This document shows, piece after piece, positions 17,934 to 25,858 of a DNA stretch of 64,000 bases. How positions within the stretch are numbered: the first letter of the stretch is position 1; every line of letters begins with the position of its first letter. This stretch comes from an uncultured Oscillospiraceae bacterium. GTDB lineage: Bacteria; Bacillota; Clostridia; Oscillospirales; Oscillospiraceae. The stretch lies in NCBI GenBank assembly GCA_934622035.1, contig CAKTVG010000011.1, forward strand, positions 13,430 to 77,429. The letters are read 5' to 3'. The position numbers were made by a program, and so were the translations under genes. The notes under the pieces were generated by a model that was not told where the DNA came from, did no database searches, and was given only the letters and a program-made list of their open reading frames with translations.

Positions 17934-18827
17934 ATGAACACCCTGCACTTGCAGTATATCATCGAAATTGAGCGCACGCGTTCCATCTCTCAGGCCGCGG
18001 AAAACCTCTTTCTCGGACAGCCGAACCTCAGCCGCATTCTGCGCGACATGGAGGAGGCTGCCGGATTTGCCATTTTTGAGCGCACCAGCAAGGGCGTCCG
18101 TCCGACGGAGCGCGGGGCGTTGTTTTTGCAGCACGCGCGCAGCATCCTGCGCGAGGTGGAGTCCATAGACGCGCTGGGGCCGCGTAATCCCGTTCCGAAC
18201 CGCCTGCGCGTGTGCATCCCGCGCTCGGTGCATGTGTTCGACACAGTCGCGGACTATCTCGCTCAGCTGCCCGCACAGCAGAGACTCCGCGCCGTCATCC
18301 GCGAGTGCCATGCGCGTCAGGCGCTGCAATGGCTCAACGCCGGGGAGGCGGAAATCGCGCTTTTGCGCTTTCGTTCGGAGTATCGCGACTATTTTGCCGA
18401 GCAAAGCGCCGTTTCCGGCCTGGAGCTGCGCCCGCTGCGGCGCTTTCGCTATCAGATTCTTCTGCACCGCGGCCACCCGCTGGCGCAGAAGGTGCAGCTC
18501 AGCCGTGCAGACCTGACCGGTTTCCCGGAGATCGTCCATTCCGATCTTGCCCGCATGACCGCCAAAAACGAGGAGCAGGCCGTCCGCCGCATCTACACCG
18601 TCGACCGCATGGCGCAGCTCACGCTCCTTGAGCGCGTGCCCGGCAGCTACCTCTGGGCGGAGCCATTCCCGCGCGAATGGCTGGCGCGCTGGAATCTGAT
18701 CCAGAAAACCTGCGTGGACAATCAGGCGGTCTACCATGACGCGCTGCTGACCAGCACCTCGTATAAAATGACGGAAATCGAGGAGGGTTTCGTGAACGAG
18801 ATTGTTGAACTTTATCGCGACCTCTAA
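17934..18827 (+). CDS. LysR-family transcriptional regulator
   Basis: The product is 297 residues. The N-terminal winged HTH (~residues 1-60) has the LysR signature: LQYIIEIERTRSISQAAENL, then GQPNLSRILRDMEE, FERTSKGVRPTERG. The C-terminal ~90-295 is a LysR substrate-binding domain. GGAGG sits 6 bases upstream. It lies directly upstream of, and co-directional with, the dehydrogenase-fumarase-Hdr-fumarate reductase cluster, separated by 124 bases that contain inverted repeats and a promoter. A role as regulator of that cluster is a reasonable inference; the coinducer is unknown. Confidence 0.9.
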   Translation: MNTLHLQYIIEIERTRSISQAAENLFLGQPNLSRILRDMEEAAGFAIFERTSKGVRPTERGALFLQHARSILREVESIDALGPRNPVPNRLRVCIPRSVHVFDTVADYLAQLPAQQRLRAVIRECHARQALQWLNAGEAEIALLRFRSEYRDYFAEQSAVSGLELRPLRRFRYQILLHRGHPLAQKVQLSRADLTGFPEIVHSDLARMTAKNEEQAVRRIYTVDRMAQLTLLERVPGSYLWAEPFPREWLARWNLIQKTCVDNQAVYHDALLTSTSYKMTEIEEGFVNEIVELYRDL

Positions 18828-18832
18828 TTCCC

Positions 18833-18852
18833 ATATCAATTTTGATATATCA
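18833..18852. promoter_or_regulatory. Overlapping palindromes upstream of the mdh-fum-hdr-frd cluster
   Basis: ATATCAA-TT-TTGATAT (18833-18848) is a perfect inverted repeat and overlaps a second perfect palindrome, TGATATATCA (18843-18852). They lie between the LysR stop and the cluster promoter, where an activator site is expected. Binding protein inferred only. Confidence 0.45.
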
Positions 18853-18868
18853 CTCTTGAAATTGGCAT

Positions 18869-18897
18869 TTCCAAACTTCAGCGAAATTCGGTATAAT
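18869..18897 (+). promoter_or_regulatory. Promoter of the dehydrogenase-fumarase-Hdr-Frd cluster
   Basis: TATAAT at 18892-18897 is full consensus. The -35 at 17-bp spacing is a poor TTCCAA (18869-18874), consistent with dependence on an activator such as the upstream LysR protein. Confidence 0.6.
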
Positions 18898-18951
18898 TCT
18901 ATCGGTAAAAAAATATGAATTCCGCCGGGTACCGGAAAAAGGAGAGACACC

Positions 18952-19896
18952 ATGAGTAAAATCACTGTGATCGGCGCAGGCAGCGTCGGTGCGACCATTG
19001 CAAACGACCTGATGATTCAGGGCATCGCCACCGAGATTCTTCTGATCGACATCAATAAGGAAAAGGCCTTCGGAGAGGCGCTGGACATCTACCAGGGCGC
19101 TCCCTTCTGCTCCCCTGCCATCGTCCGCTCCGGCGACTACGAGGACGCCGAAGGCTCCGATATTGTCATCATCACCTCCGGCCTTCCACGCAAGGCAGGG
19201 CAGTCCCGCCTGGAGCTGGCACAGGCAAACGTCAACATTCTCAAGCAAATCACCCCGCAGATCGTCAAGGCAGCGCCCGAGGCGATTTATATCATCGTTT
19301 CCAACCCCGTTGACATTCTGACCTATGTTTTCTATAAAATCTCCGGTCTGCCTGAGCATCAGATTCTCGGCTCCGGTACCATTCTTGATACCAGCCGTCT
19401 GCAATCGGAGCTGGCAAAGCGCTTCCGCATCAGCCCGAAGAACGTCCATGCGCACGTCTACGGCGAGCATGGTGATTCCTCCTTCGTGCCCTGGTCCCTG
19501 GTGCACATTGCCAACAATCACATCGACTCCTACGCCTCCAACTCCCCCGACCATGACAAGATTGTCTGGAACCGCGAGTACGCCGAGGTGGAGGAATTCG
19601 TCAAGAAATCCGGCGCTCAGGTCATCAAATCCAAGGGCGCGACCTACTACGCCGTGGCCATGTCCGTCTGCCACCTGTGCAAGTGCCTGTGCAACACCGC
19701 CGGCACGGCCGTGACCGTCTCGACCATGATGCACGGCGAGTACGGCGTCTCCGACGTCTGCCTGTCCACCCTCGCGCTGGTCGACCGCAGCGGTGTGCGC
19801 GGCAAGATCCTCAACCATCTGACCGACAGCGAGGTCGATCTGCTCCGCATCAGCGCGGACAAGCTCAAAAGCGTCCTGAACCAAATTGAAATCTGA
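18952..19896 (+). CDS. mdh: LDH/MDH-family 2-hydroxyacid dehydrogenase, predicted malate-specific
   Basis: The product is 314 residues. GAGSVGA (residues 8-14) binds NAD; VSNPVDILTY and GEHGDSSFVPWS (catalytic His) are present. The scaffold is that of bacterial L-lactate dehydrogenases (GEHGDS..WS, KGATYYA). At the substrate-specificity position, however, residue 80 is Arg (GLPRKAGQSR) where lactate dehydrogenases have Gln. That Gln-to-Arg change is the classical switch to oxaloacetate/malate. The next gene is fumarase and the cluster ends in fumarate reductase, so malate dehydrogenase is favoured. GGAGAG lies upstream. An automatic lactate dehydrogenase label is quite possible and would need a kinetic test to exclude. 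Confidence 0.78.
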   Translation: MSKITVIGAGSVGATIANDLMIQGIATEILLIDINKEKAFGEALDIYQGAPFCSPAIVRSGDYEDAEGSDIVIITSGLPRKAGQSRLELAQANVNILKQITPQIVKAAPEAIYIIVSNPVDILTYVFYKISGLPEHQILGSGTILDTSRLQSELAKRFRISPKNVHAHVYGEHGDSSFVPWSLVHIANNHIDSYASNSPDHDKIVWNREYAEVEEFVKKSGAQVIKSKGATYYAVAMSVCHLCKCLCNTAGTAVTVSTMMHGEYGVSDVCLSTLALVDRSGVRGKILNHLTDSEVDLLRISADKLKSVLNQIEI

Positions 19897-19906
19897 GGTG
19901 AACGCA

Positions 19907-21283
19907 ATGGACTATCGTATCGAACACGATTCCATGGGCGAGGTTCGCGTCCCGGCGGACAAATACTGGGGCGCGCAAACCGAGCGCAGCCATGAGAATT
20001 TCCCCATCGGCATCGGTCTGGAAACCATGCCCCGCGAGATCACGCACGCCTTCGGCATCCTGAAAAAAGCCGCCGCCCGCGCAAACCATCAGCTCAAGCC
20101 CGAAAAAATGACCGATGAGAAGCTCGCAGCCATTGAGGGCGCGTGCGACGAGGTCATCTCCGGCGCGCTCTACGAACACTTCCCCCTCGTTGTCTGGCAG
20201 ACCGGCTCCGGCACCCAGTCGAACATGAACGCCAATGAGGTCATCGCCAACCGCGGCAACGAGCTGGCCGGGAAGAAGCTTCTGCACCCGAACGACGACA
20301 TCAACATGTCTCAATCCTCCAACGATACCTTCCCCACCGCGATGCACATCGCCGCCGTGGAGGCGCTGGAGGGTAAAGTGCTTCCCGCCATTGACCTGCT
20401 CACCGCTACGCTGCGCCGCCTGGAGAAGGAAAACGAGGGCATCGTCAAATCCGGCCGCACGCACCTGCAGGATGCCACGCCCATCACCTTCAGCCAGGAG
20501 ATTTCCGGCTGGAGAAGCAGCCTGGAAAAGGACCGCGCAATGCTTCTTCTTGCGCTGCCGCAGCTCAAGGAGCTGGCACTGGGCGGCACCGCCGTCGGCA
20601 CCGGCCTGAACGCGCCCGAGGGCTTTGACCGTCTGGTTGCGCAGGAAATCTCCGCCCTCACCGGCCGGGATTTCCGCACGGCGGAAAACAAATTCCACGC
20701 GCTGACCTCGAAGGACGAGCTGGTTTTTGCCCACGGCGCGCTCAAGGCGCTGGCGGCAGACCTGATGAAGATCGCCAACGACGTGCGCTGGCTGGCCTCC
20801 GGTCCCCGCGACGGCCTTGGGGAGATTTTCATCCCCGAAAACGAGCCCGGCTCCTCCATCATGCCCGGCAAGGTCAACCCCACGCAGTGTGAGGCGCTGA
20901 CCATGGTCGCCGTGCAGGTCATGGGCAACGACGTCGCCGTCGGCCTGGCCGCCTCGCAGGGCAACTTCGAATTGAACGTTTTCATGCCGGTCTGCATCTA
21001 CAATTTTCTGCAATCGGCGCGGCTGCTGGCCGAGGCAATGACCTCCTTCAACGACCGCTGCGCCGGCGGTATCCGCGCCAATCGTGAAAAAATGCATCAC
21101 AATCTGCACAACTCTCTGATGCTCGTCACGGCGCTGAACCCCTACATTGGCTATGAAAATGCGGCAAAAACCGCGAAATTGGCCTATAGAGAGAACATTT
21201 CCCTCCGGGAAGCCTGCATCCGTCTCGGCTTCCTGACGCCCGAAAAATTCGACGAGGTGTTCCACCCGGAACAGATGGTCTGA
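19907..21283 (+). CDS. fumC: Class II fumarate hydratase
   Basis: A 458-residue member of the fumarase/aspartase superfamily. TGSGTQSNMNANEV, SQSSNDTFPTAMH, GRTHLQDATPIT and the signature GSSIMPGKVNPTQCEA are all present. The PGKVNP form and TQCEA favour fumarase over aspartase. The enzyme interconverts malate and fumarate in the cytoplasm without an iron-sulfur cluster. The ATG at 19907 has GAGGTG upstream and lies 10 bases after the dehydrogenase stop, so the two are co-transcribed. Confidence 0.93.
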   Translation: MDYRIEHDSMGEVRVPADKYWGAQTERSHENFPIGIGLETMPREITHAFGILKKAAARANHQLKPEKMTDEKLAAIEGACDEVISGALYEHFPLVVWQTGSGTQSNMNANEVIANRGNELAGKKLLHPNDDINMSQSSNDTFPTAMHIAAVEALEGKVLPAIDLLTATLRRLEKENEGIVKSGRTHLQDATPITFSQEISGWRSSLEKDRAMLLLALPQLKELALGGTAVGTGLNAPEGFDRLVAQEISALTGRDFRTAENKFHALTSKDELVFAHGALKALAADLMKIANDVRWLASGPRDGLGEIFIPENEPGSSIMPGKVNPTQCEALTMVAVQVMGNDVAVGLAASQGNFELNVFMPVCIYNFLQSARLLAEAMTSFNDRCAGGIRANREKMHHNLHNSLMLVTALNPYIGYENAAKTAKLAYRENISLREACIRLGFLTPEKFDEVFHPEQMV

Positions 21284-21298
21284 AACAGAGGAGCTTTT

Positions 21299-22090
21299 AT
21301 GACATTCAGTTATTTTCCCGGCTGCACGCTGAAAACCACCGGCGCTGCGCTGGATCTTTCCGCCCGCCGCGCGGCGCAGGCGCTGGGCATCACCCTGCGT
21401 GAGCTGGACGAATGGCAGTGCTGCGGCGCGGTCTACCCTCTGGCGCGGGACGAAATTGCAACGCGCCTGTCCTCCGTGCGGGCGCTGATGGCTGCGCGGG
21501 ACCGCGGCGAGGAGCTGGTCACGCTGTGCTCCGCCTGTCACCACGTCATCAAGCGCGTGAACGGCGACATGCAGCGCGACGAGGACATCCGCACAAAGGT
21601 CAACAGCTATCTCCAGCCGGAAACGCCCTACGCCGGTGAGACGAACGTGCTGCACTATCTTGAGGTGCTGCGCGACCGCGTCGGCTTTGATGTTCTGAAG
21701 GAAAAGGTCGTCCGGCCGCTGACGGGCCGCAAAATCGGCGCCTATTACGGCTGTCTGCTGCTGCGCCCCAGCCGCGAGCTGGGCTTTGACGACCCGGAAA
21801 ATCCCCGCATTCTGGAGGACTTCCTGCGCGCTCTCGGCGCGGAGCCGGTCGTCTATGCCATGCGCAACGAATGCTGCGGCGGCTATACCACGCTGGAAAG
21901 CCGTGCGGCTGCCGCCTCTCAGGCACAAAAGGTCGTGGACAACGCCGCCGCCTGCGGCGCAGGGGCCGTCGTCACGGCCTGCCCGCTGTGCATGTACAAC
22001 CTGACAAAGAACACGGACGGCAAGGTGCCCGTGATCTATTTCACCGAGCTGCTGGCCGAGGCGCTGGGGCTGAAGGAGGATGCGCAATGA
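21299..22090 (+). CDS. hdrB: Heterodisulfide reductase subunit B homologue (HdrB)
   Basis: This 263-residue protein has two complete CCG domains: PGC...QCCGA...CSACHH in the N-terminal half and YGC...ECCGGY...CPLCMYN in the C-terminal half. In HdrB these cysteines build two non-cubane [4Fe-4S] clusters that cleave a disulfide. Here both motif sets are intact, so a catalytic rather than purely structural role is possible. It starts 15 bases after fumC and overlaps hdrC by ATGA. The organism need not make CoM/CoB; the partner may be another disulfide or an electron relay to the downstream fumarate reductase. Confidence 0.9.
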   Translation: MTFSYFPGCTLKTTGAALDLSARRAAQALGITLRELDEWQCCGAVYPLARDEIATRLSSVRALMAARDRGEELVTLCSACHHVIKRVNGDMQRDEDIRTKVNSYLQPETPYAGETNVLHYLEVLRDRVGFDVLKEKVVRPLTGRKIGAYYGCLLLRPSRELGFDDPENPRILEDFLRALGAEPVVYAMRNECCGGYTTLESRAAAASQAQKVVDNAAACGAGAVVTACPLCMYNLTKNTDGKVPVIYFTELLAEALGLKEDAQ

Positions 22091-22467
22091 GTGCTCTGAT
22101 GGAAACCGTAACGCGCATCTCCGGCGTAAATCCCCGCAAGTGCATGAAGTGCGGAAAGTGCTCGGCAAGCTGCCCCGCCTATGATCAGATGGATTATCAT
22201 CCGCATCAGTTCGTCTCCATGGTCGAGTCCGGCCGGATCGACGAGCTTCTGCAATCCCGCGGAATTTACACCTGTCTGAGCTGCTTTGCCTGCGTCGAAC
22301 GCTGCCCGCGCAGCGTAGAGCCTGCGAAGCTCATTGAGGCGGTGCGGCTGGCCGTCATCCGGCAGCAGGGCGCCAATCACATGACGCCAGACGCCATCCC
22401 CGCGCTGCTGGACGAGGATCTGCCGCAGCAGGCTATCACCAGCGCGCTGCGGAAATACAGAAGATAA
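22087..22467 (+). CDS. hdrC: Heterodisulfide reductase subunit C homologue (HdrC)
   Basis: A 126-residue ferredoxin-like protein with two [4Fe-4S] motifs, CMKCGKCSASCP (~residues 19-30) and CLSCFACVERCP (~60-71). It has the helical extension of HdrC and no membrane segment, unlike HdrE-linked forms. It bridges HdrA to HdrB in the known complexes. The start overlaps the hdrB stop (ATGA). A longer open frame runs back into hdrB and is not used. Confidence 0.9.
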   Translation: MSALMETVTRISGVNPRKCMKCGKCSASCPAYDQMDYHPHQFVSMVESGRIDELLQSRGIYTCLSCFACVERCPRSVEPAKLIEAVRLAVIRQQGANHMTPDAIPALLDEDLPQQAITSALRKYRR

Positions 22468-22479
22468 GGAGGAAGCGCA

Positions 22480-24471
22480 ATGCAAAGAATCGGCGTATTC
22501 GTATGCTGGTGCGGCAGCAATATCGCCGCAACCGTGGACGTGAATGCCGTCTCAGAGGCGCTGTCTCATGAGCCGGGCGTTGTTTTCTCCACCAATTATC
22601 AATACATGTGCTCGCAGACCGGGCAGGAGCTGATCCAGACAAAAATCCACGAATACGGCCTGACCGGCGTGGTCGTCTGCTCCTGCTCTCCGCGCATGCA
22701 CGAGGCAACCTTCCGCAAGACCTGCGAGAAGGCAGGGCTGAACCCCTACATGGTCGAAATTGCCAACATCCGCGAACAGTGCTCCTGGATTCACAAGGAC
22801 CGCACCGAAGCGACGGAAAAAGCCGTCATTCTCGGCCGGGCCGCCATCGCCAAGGTGCAGCTCAATGCGCCCCTGACCGCCGGAACCAGCCCCGTGACAA
22901 AGCGCGCGCTGGTCATCGGCGGCGGCATCGCGGGCATCCAGACCGCGCTGGATATTGCAGACGCAGGCTTTGAGGTTGATATCGTCGAAAAGCAGCCGAC
23001 CATCGGCGGCAAGATGACGCAGATCGACAAGACCTTCCCCACCCTCGACTGTGCAGCCTGCATTCTGACCCCGAAGATGGTCGACTGCGCACAGAACGAA
23101 AAAATCCACATCTATTCCTATTCCGAGGTCGAGGCCGTCAAGGGCTTTGTCGGCAACTTCCAGGTCACCATCCGCAAGAAGGCGCGCTACGTCAAGGAAG
23201 ACGTCTGCACCGGCTGCGGCCTGTGCACGGAGAAGTGCCCGCAGAAAAAGGTTCCCAATGAGTTCAACCTCGGCATGGACAACCGCCGCGCGATTTACAT
23301 TCCCTTCGCCCAGGCCGTGCCGAAAATCGCAACCATTGACGCAAACTACTGCACCATGCTGAAAACCGGCAAGTGCGGCGTCTGCTCCAGGGTCTGCACC
23401 GCCGGTGCGATTGACTATACGCAAAAGGATGAGCACATCGTCCGCGAATACGGCGCGATCGTCGCGGCGACCGGCTTCAAGCCCATCGACCTGAGCAAGT
23501 TCGACGAATTTGCCTACAGCCAGAGCCCGGACGTCGTCTCCTCTCTGGAATTTGAGCGGCTCATGAATGCCGCAGGCCCTACCTCCGGCACACTGCTGCG
23601 TCCCTCCGACGGCACGCATCCGAAGACCATCGTCTTTGTCCAGTGCGTCGGCTCCCGCTGCGACGGCGGCGAAAAGGGCAAGCCCTACTGCTCGAAGATC
23701 TGCTGCATGTACACGGCGAAGCACGCCATGCTCTGCCGCGAAAAATACCCGGACACGGACGTGTACGTCTTCTATATCGACGTGCGCACGCCCGGCAAGA
23801 ACTTCGACGAGTTCTACCGCCGCGCGGTCGAGGAATACGGCGTGCATTACATCAAGGGCATGGTCGGCAAGGTCGTGCCGGAAAACGGCAAGCTTAAGGT
23901 GCAAGCCTCGGACCTGCTGGATAACCGCCAGCTGCACATCGACGCAGACATGGTCGTCCTCGCCGCCGCCATCGAGCCGGATCCCTCGGCGAGAGGCCTT
24001 GCCACGATGCTGACCGCCTCCATGGACACGAATGATTTCTTCACCGAGGCGCATCCCAAGCTCCGCCCGGTGGAAAGCCCCACGGCAGGCATTTTCCTCT
24101 CCGGCACCTGCCAGGGCCCGAAGGACATCCCCGAAACCGTCGCCCAGGCGGGCGCTGCCGCCTCGAAGGTCATCGGCCTTCTGTGCAAGGATCAGCTGAC
24201 CTGCAATCCCTGCGTCGCCCAGCCGGACGAGCTGATGTGCAACGGCTGCTCGAGCTGCGAAAAGGTCTGCCCCTACGGCGCGATTACCTATACCGACAAG
24301 GAGTTCCGCGGTCCGAACCGCACGACCCTGCTGCGCCGCGTGGCGCAGGTCAACCCGGCGGTCTGCCAGGGCTGCGGCGCCTGCACGGTCGCCTGCCCCT
24401 CCGGTGCGATGGACCTGAAGGGCTTCTCCAATCAACAGATTCTTGCGGAGGTGGATGCAATATGCAGATAA
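22480..24471 (+). CDS. hdrA: Heterodisulfide reductase subunit A homologue (HdrA), bifurcating flavoprotein
   Basis: The product is 663 residues. The N-terminal domain has CWCGSN and CSCSPRMHE...NIREQCSW, typical of HdrA. A FAD-binding thioredoxin-reductase-like domain starts at ~146 (GGGIAG), followed by the conserved LDCAACILTPKM segment. An inserted [4Fe-4S] site is CTGCGLCTEKCP (~243). The C-terminal ferredoxin domain has CNGCSSCEKVCP (~588) and CQGCGACTVACP (~629). In HdrA complexes this flavin splits electron pairs between a low-potential ferredoxin and a high-potential acceptor. GGAGG lies upstream; the 3' end overlaps mvhD by 10 bases. Confidence 0.92.
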   Translation: MQRIGVFVCWCGSNIAATVDVNAVSEALSHEPGVVFSTNYQYMCSQTGQELIQTKIHEYGLTGVVVCSCSPRMHEATFRKTCEKAGLNPYMVEIANIREQCSWIHKDRTEATEKAVILGRAAIAKVQLNAPLTAGTSPVTKRALVIGGGIAGIQTALDIADAGFEVDIVEKQPTIGGKMTQIDKTFPTLDCAACILTPKMVDCAQNEKIHIYSYSEVEAVKGFVGNFQVTIRKKARYVKEDVCTGCGLCTEKCPQKKVPNEFNLGMDNRRAIYIPFAQAVPKIATIDANYCTMLKTGKCGVCSRVCTAGAIDYTQKDEHIVREYGAIVAATGFKPIDLSKFDEFAYSQSPDVVSSLEFERLMNAAGPTSGTLLRPSDGTHPKTIVFVQCVGSRCDGGEKGKPYCSKICCMYTAKHAMLCREKYPDTDVYVFYIDVRTPGKNFDEFYRRAVEEYGVHYIKGMVGKVVPENGKLKVQASDLLDNRQLHIDADMVVLAAAIEPDPSARGLATMLTASMDTNDFFTEAHPKLRPVESPTAGIFLSGTCQGPKDIPETVAQAGAAASKVIGLLCKDQLTCNPCVAQPDELMCNGCSSCEKVCPYGAITYTDKEFRGPNRTTLLRRVAQVNPAVCQGCGACTVACPSGAMDLKGFSNQQILAEVDAICR

Positions 24472-24896
24472 ACGACTATCAGCCGCTCATTGTGGCCTTC
24501 TGCTGCAACTGGTGCTCCTATGCGGGCGCAGACCTCTCCGGCACGAACCGTCTGAACTATCCGGCAAATGTGAAGATCATCCGCATTCCCTGCTCCTGCC
24601 GCCTGAATCCCATGTTCATCCTGCGCGCCTTCCAGCGCGGCGCAGACGGCGTGATCCTGTGCGGCTGCCACCCCGGCGACTGCCACTACACCACGGGCAA
24701 CTACTATGCCCGCCGCCGCATGACTTTGCTCTTCTCCATGCTGGACTACCTCGGCATAGAGCGCGAGCGCACACGCGTGGAGTGGGTCTCCGCCGCAGAG
24801 GGTGCAAAATTTGCCGAAACCATGAACGATTTTGTTCAAACCGTCGCCAAACTCGGTGAAAACCGAAGATTGGAGGATCTGCGATGCAAAGAGTAA
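24462..24896 (+). CDS. mvhD: MvhD/FlxD-type [2Fe-2S] electron-transfer subunit
   Basis: A 144-residue MvhD/FrhD-family protein. The ATG at 24462 overlaps the 3' end of hdrA. The conserved cysteines CCNWCSY, CSCRLNP and CGCHPGDCHY are present. In Mvh-Hdr and Flx-Hdr complexes this subunit carries electrons from the hydrogenase or NADH module to HdrA. No hydrogenase subunits follow here, so the donor should be the NAD(P)H module encoded next. It overlaps the next gene by 13 bases. Confidence 0.88.
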   Translation: MQINDYQPLIVAFCCNWCSYAGADLSGTNRLNYPANVKIIRIPCSCRLNPMFILRAFQRGADGVILCGCHPGDCHYTTGNYYARRRMTLLFSMLDYLGIERERTRVEWVSAAEGAKFAETMNDFVQTVAKLGENRRLEDLRCKE

Positions 24897-25858
24897 AGGA
24901 AAAAGCGCTCTCCCTGCTGACTTCGGGCACGGTGGACCGCGTGCTCGGCTGGAGCGCAGGCGAATTCTTCTATGACCTGACCCCTGCGGTCTTCACCGAC
25001 CCGGCTACCCTGGAGCAGCGCTTCGTCTTCAGCGCCTTTTCCGGCGCAAACCTGTCCAAATATCTGATCGCCGAATCCCGTAAGGGCGGGAAAATTGCGG
25101 TTTTCCTCAAGCCCTGCGATTCCTATTCCTTCGTGCAGCTTCTGAAGGAGCACCGCATTCTGCGGGAAACCGTCTACGCCGTCGGCGTGCAGTGCGAGGG
25201 CATGTGCGACATGGAAAAAATCAAGGCCCGCGGTGCATCCGGCGTCACCGCCGTCGAGGGAAACGGAGCGGCGCTCACCGTTCGCACGATCTATGGCGAC
25301 ATGACCCTCAACCGCGCAGACGTGCTGCTTGGTAAGTGCGAAACCTGCAAGAGCAAGAAAATCGTCTGCTTTGACGAGCTGCTCGGTGAGCAGGGCGAGG
25401 AGCAGGACAGCTCCCGCTTTGCCGAGGTCGAGCGCCTGGAGCGCATGACGCCGGAGGAGCGCTTTGCCTTCTGGCGCGGCGAGCTTTCGCGCTGCATCCG
25501 CTGCAACGCCTGCCGCAACGTCTGCCCTGCCTGCTCGTGTGAAAAGTGCGTGTTTGACAACCACGACTCCGGCGTGCAGAACAAGGCCGCCGCGACGTCC
25601 TTCGAGGAAAATCTCTTCCATATCATCCGCGCCTTCCATGTGGCCTCCCGCTGCACGGACTGCGGCGAATGCTCCCGCGTCTGCCCGCAGCACATTCCGC
25701 TGCACCTGCTCAACCGTAAGTTCATCAAGGACATCAACGAGCTCTACGGCGACTATCAGGCCGGAGCGGACTTCGACACCAAGCCGCCGCTGATGGACTT
25801 TGCCAAGGGCGACTGCGAGCCGTCCGTGATCTATCACAGAGGAGGTGCAGGCGCATGA
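24884..25858 (+). CDS. Flx-like iron-sulfur electron-transfer subunit (FrhB/4Fe-4S dicluster type)
   Basis: The product is 324 residues. The N-terminal ~200 residues resemble the FrhB/FdhB-like domain (KIAVFLKPCDSYSFVQLLKE, GVQCEGMCDMEKI). The C-terminal part contains CIRCNACRNVCPACSCEKC (~205-223) and CTDCGECSRVCP (~261-272), enough for two [4Fe-4S] clusters plus extra cysteines (CETCKSKK). By position between mvhD and the NAD(P)H-binding subunit it corresponds to one of the iron-sulfur subunits of Flx-type NADH modules. Exact FlxB versus FlxC equivalence is not assignable by eye. Translationally coupled on both sides. Confidence 0.78.
   Translation: MQRVKEKALSLLTSGTVDRVLGWSAGEFFYDLTPAVFTDPATLEQRFVFSAFSGANLSKYLIAESRKGGKIAVFLKPCDSYSFVQLLKEHRILRETVYAVGVQCEGMCDMEKIKARGASGVTAVEGNGAALTVRTIYGDMTLNRADVLLGKCETCKSKKIVCFDELLGEQGEEQDSSRFAEVERLERMTPEERFAFWRGELSRCIRCNACRNVCPACSCEKCVFDNHDSGVQNKAAATSFEENLFHIIRAFHVASRCTDCGECSRVCPQHIPLHLLNRKFIKDINELYGDYQAGADFDTKPPLMDFAKGDCEPSVIYHRGGAGA

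Noticed and set aside
18833..18848. FNR-type box before the mdh cluster
   Set aside because: FNR sites read TTGAT-N4-ATCAA; here the half-sites are in the reverse order, so this palindrome is not an FNR box.
21299..24896. Methanogen-type CoM-S-S-CoB reductase
   Set aside because: Neighbours are bacterial fermentation genes and there are no methanogenesis genes; only the electron-transfer chemistry is likely shared.
23206..24896. Hydrogenase partner for MvhD
   Set aside because: No NiFe- or FeFe-hydrogenase large-subunit motifs occur in the cluster; an NAD(P)H-binding subunit takes that position.
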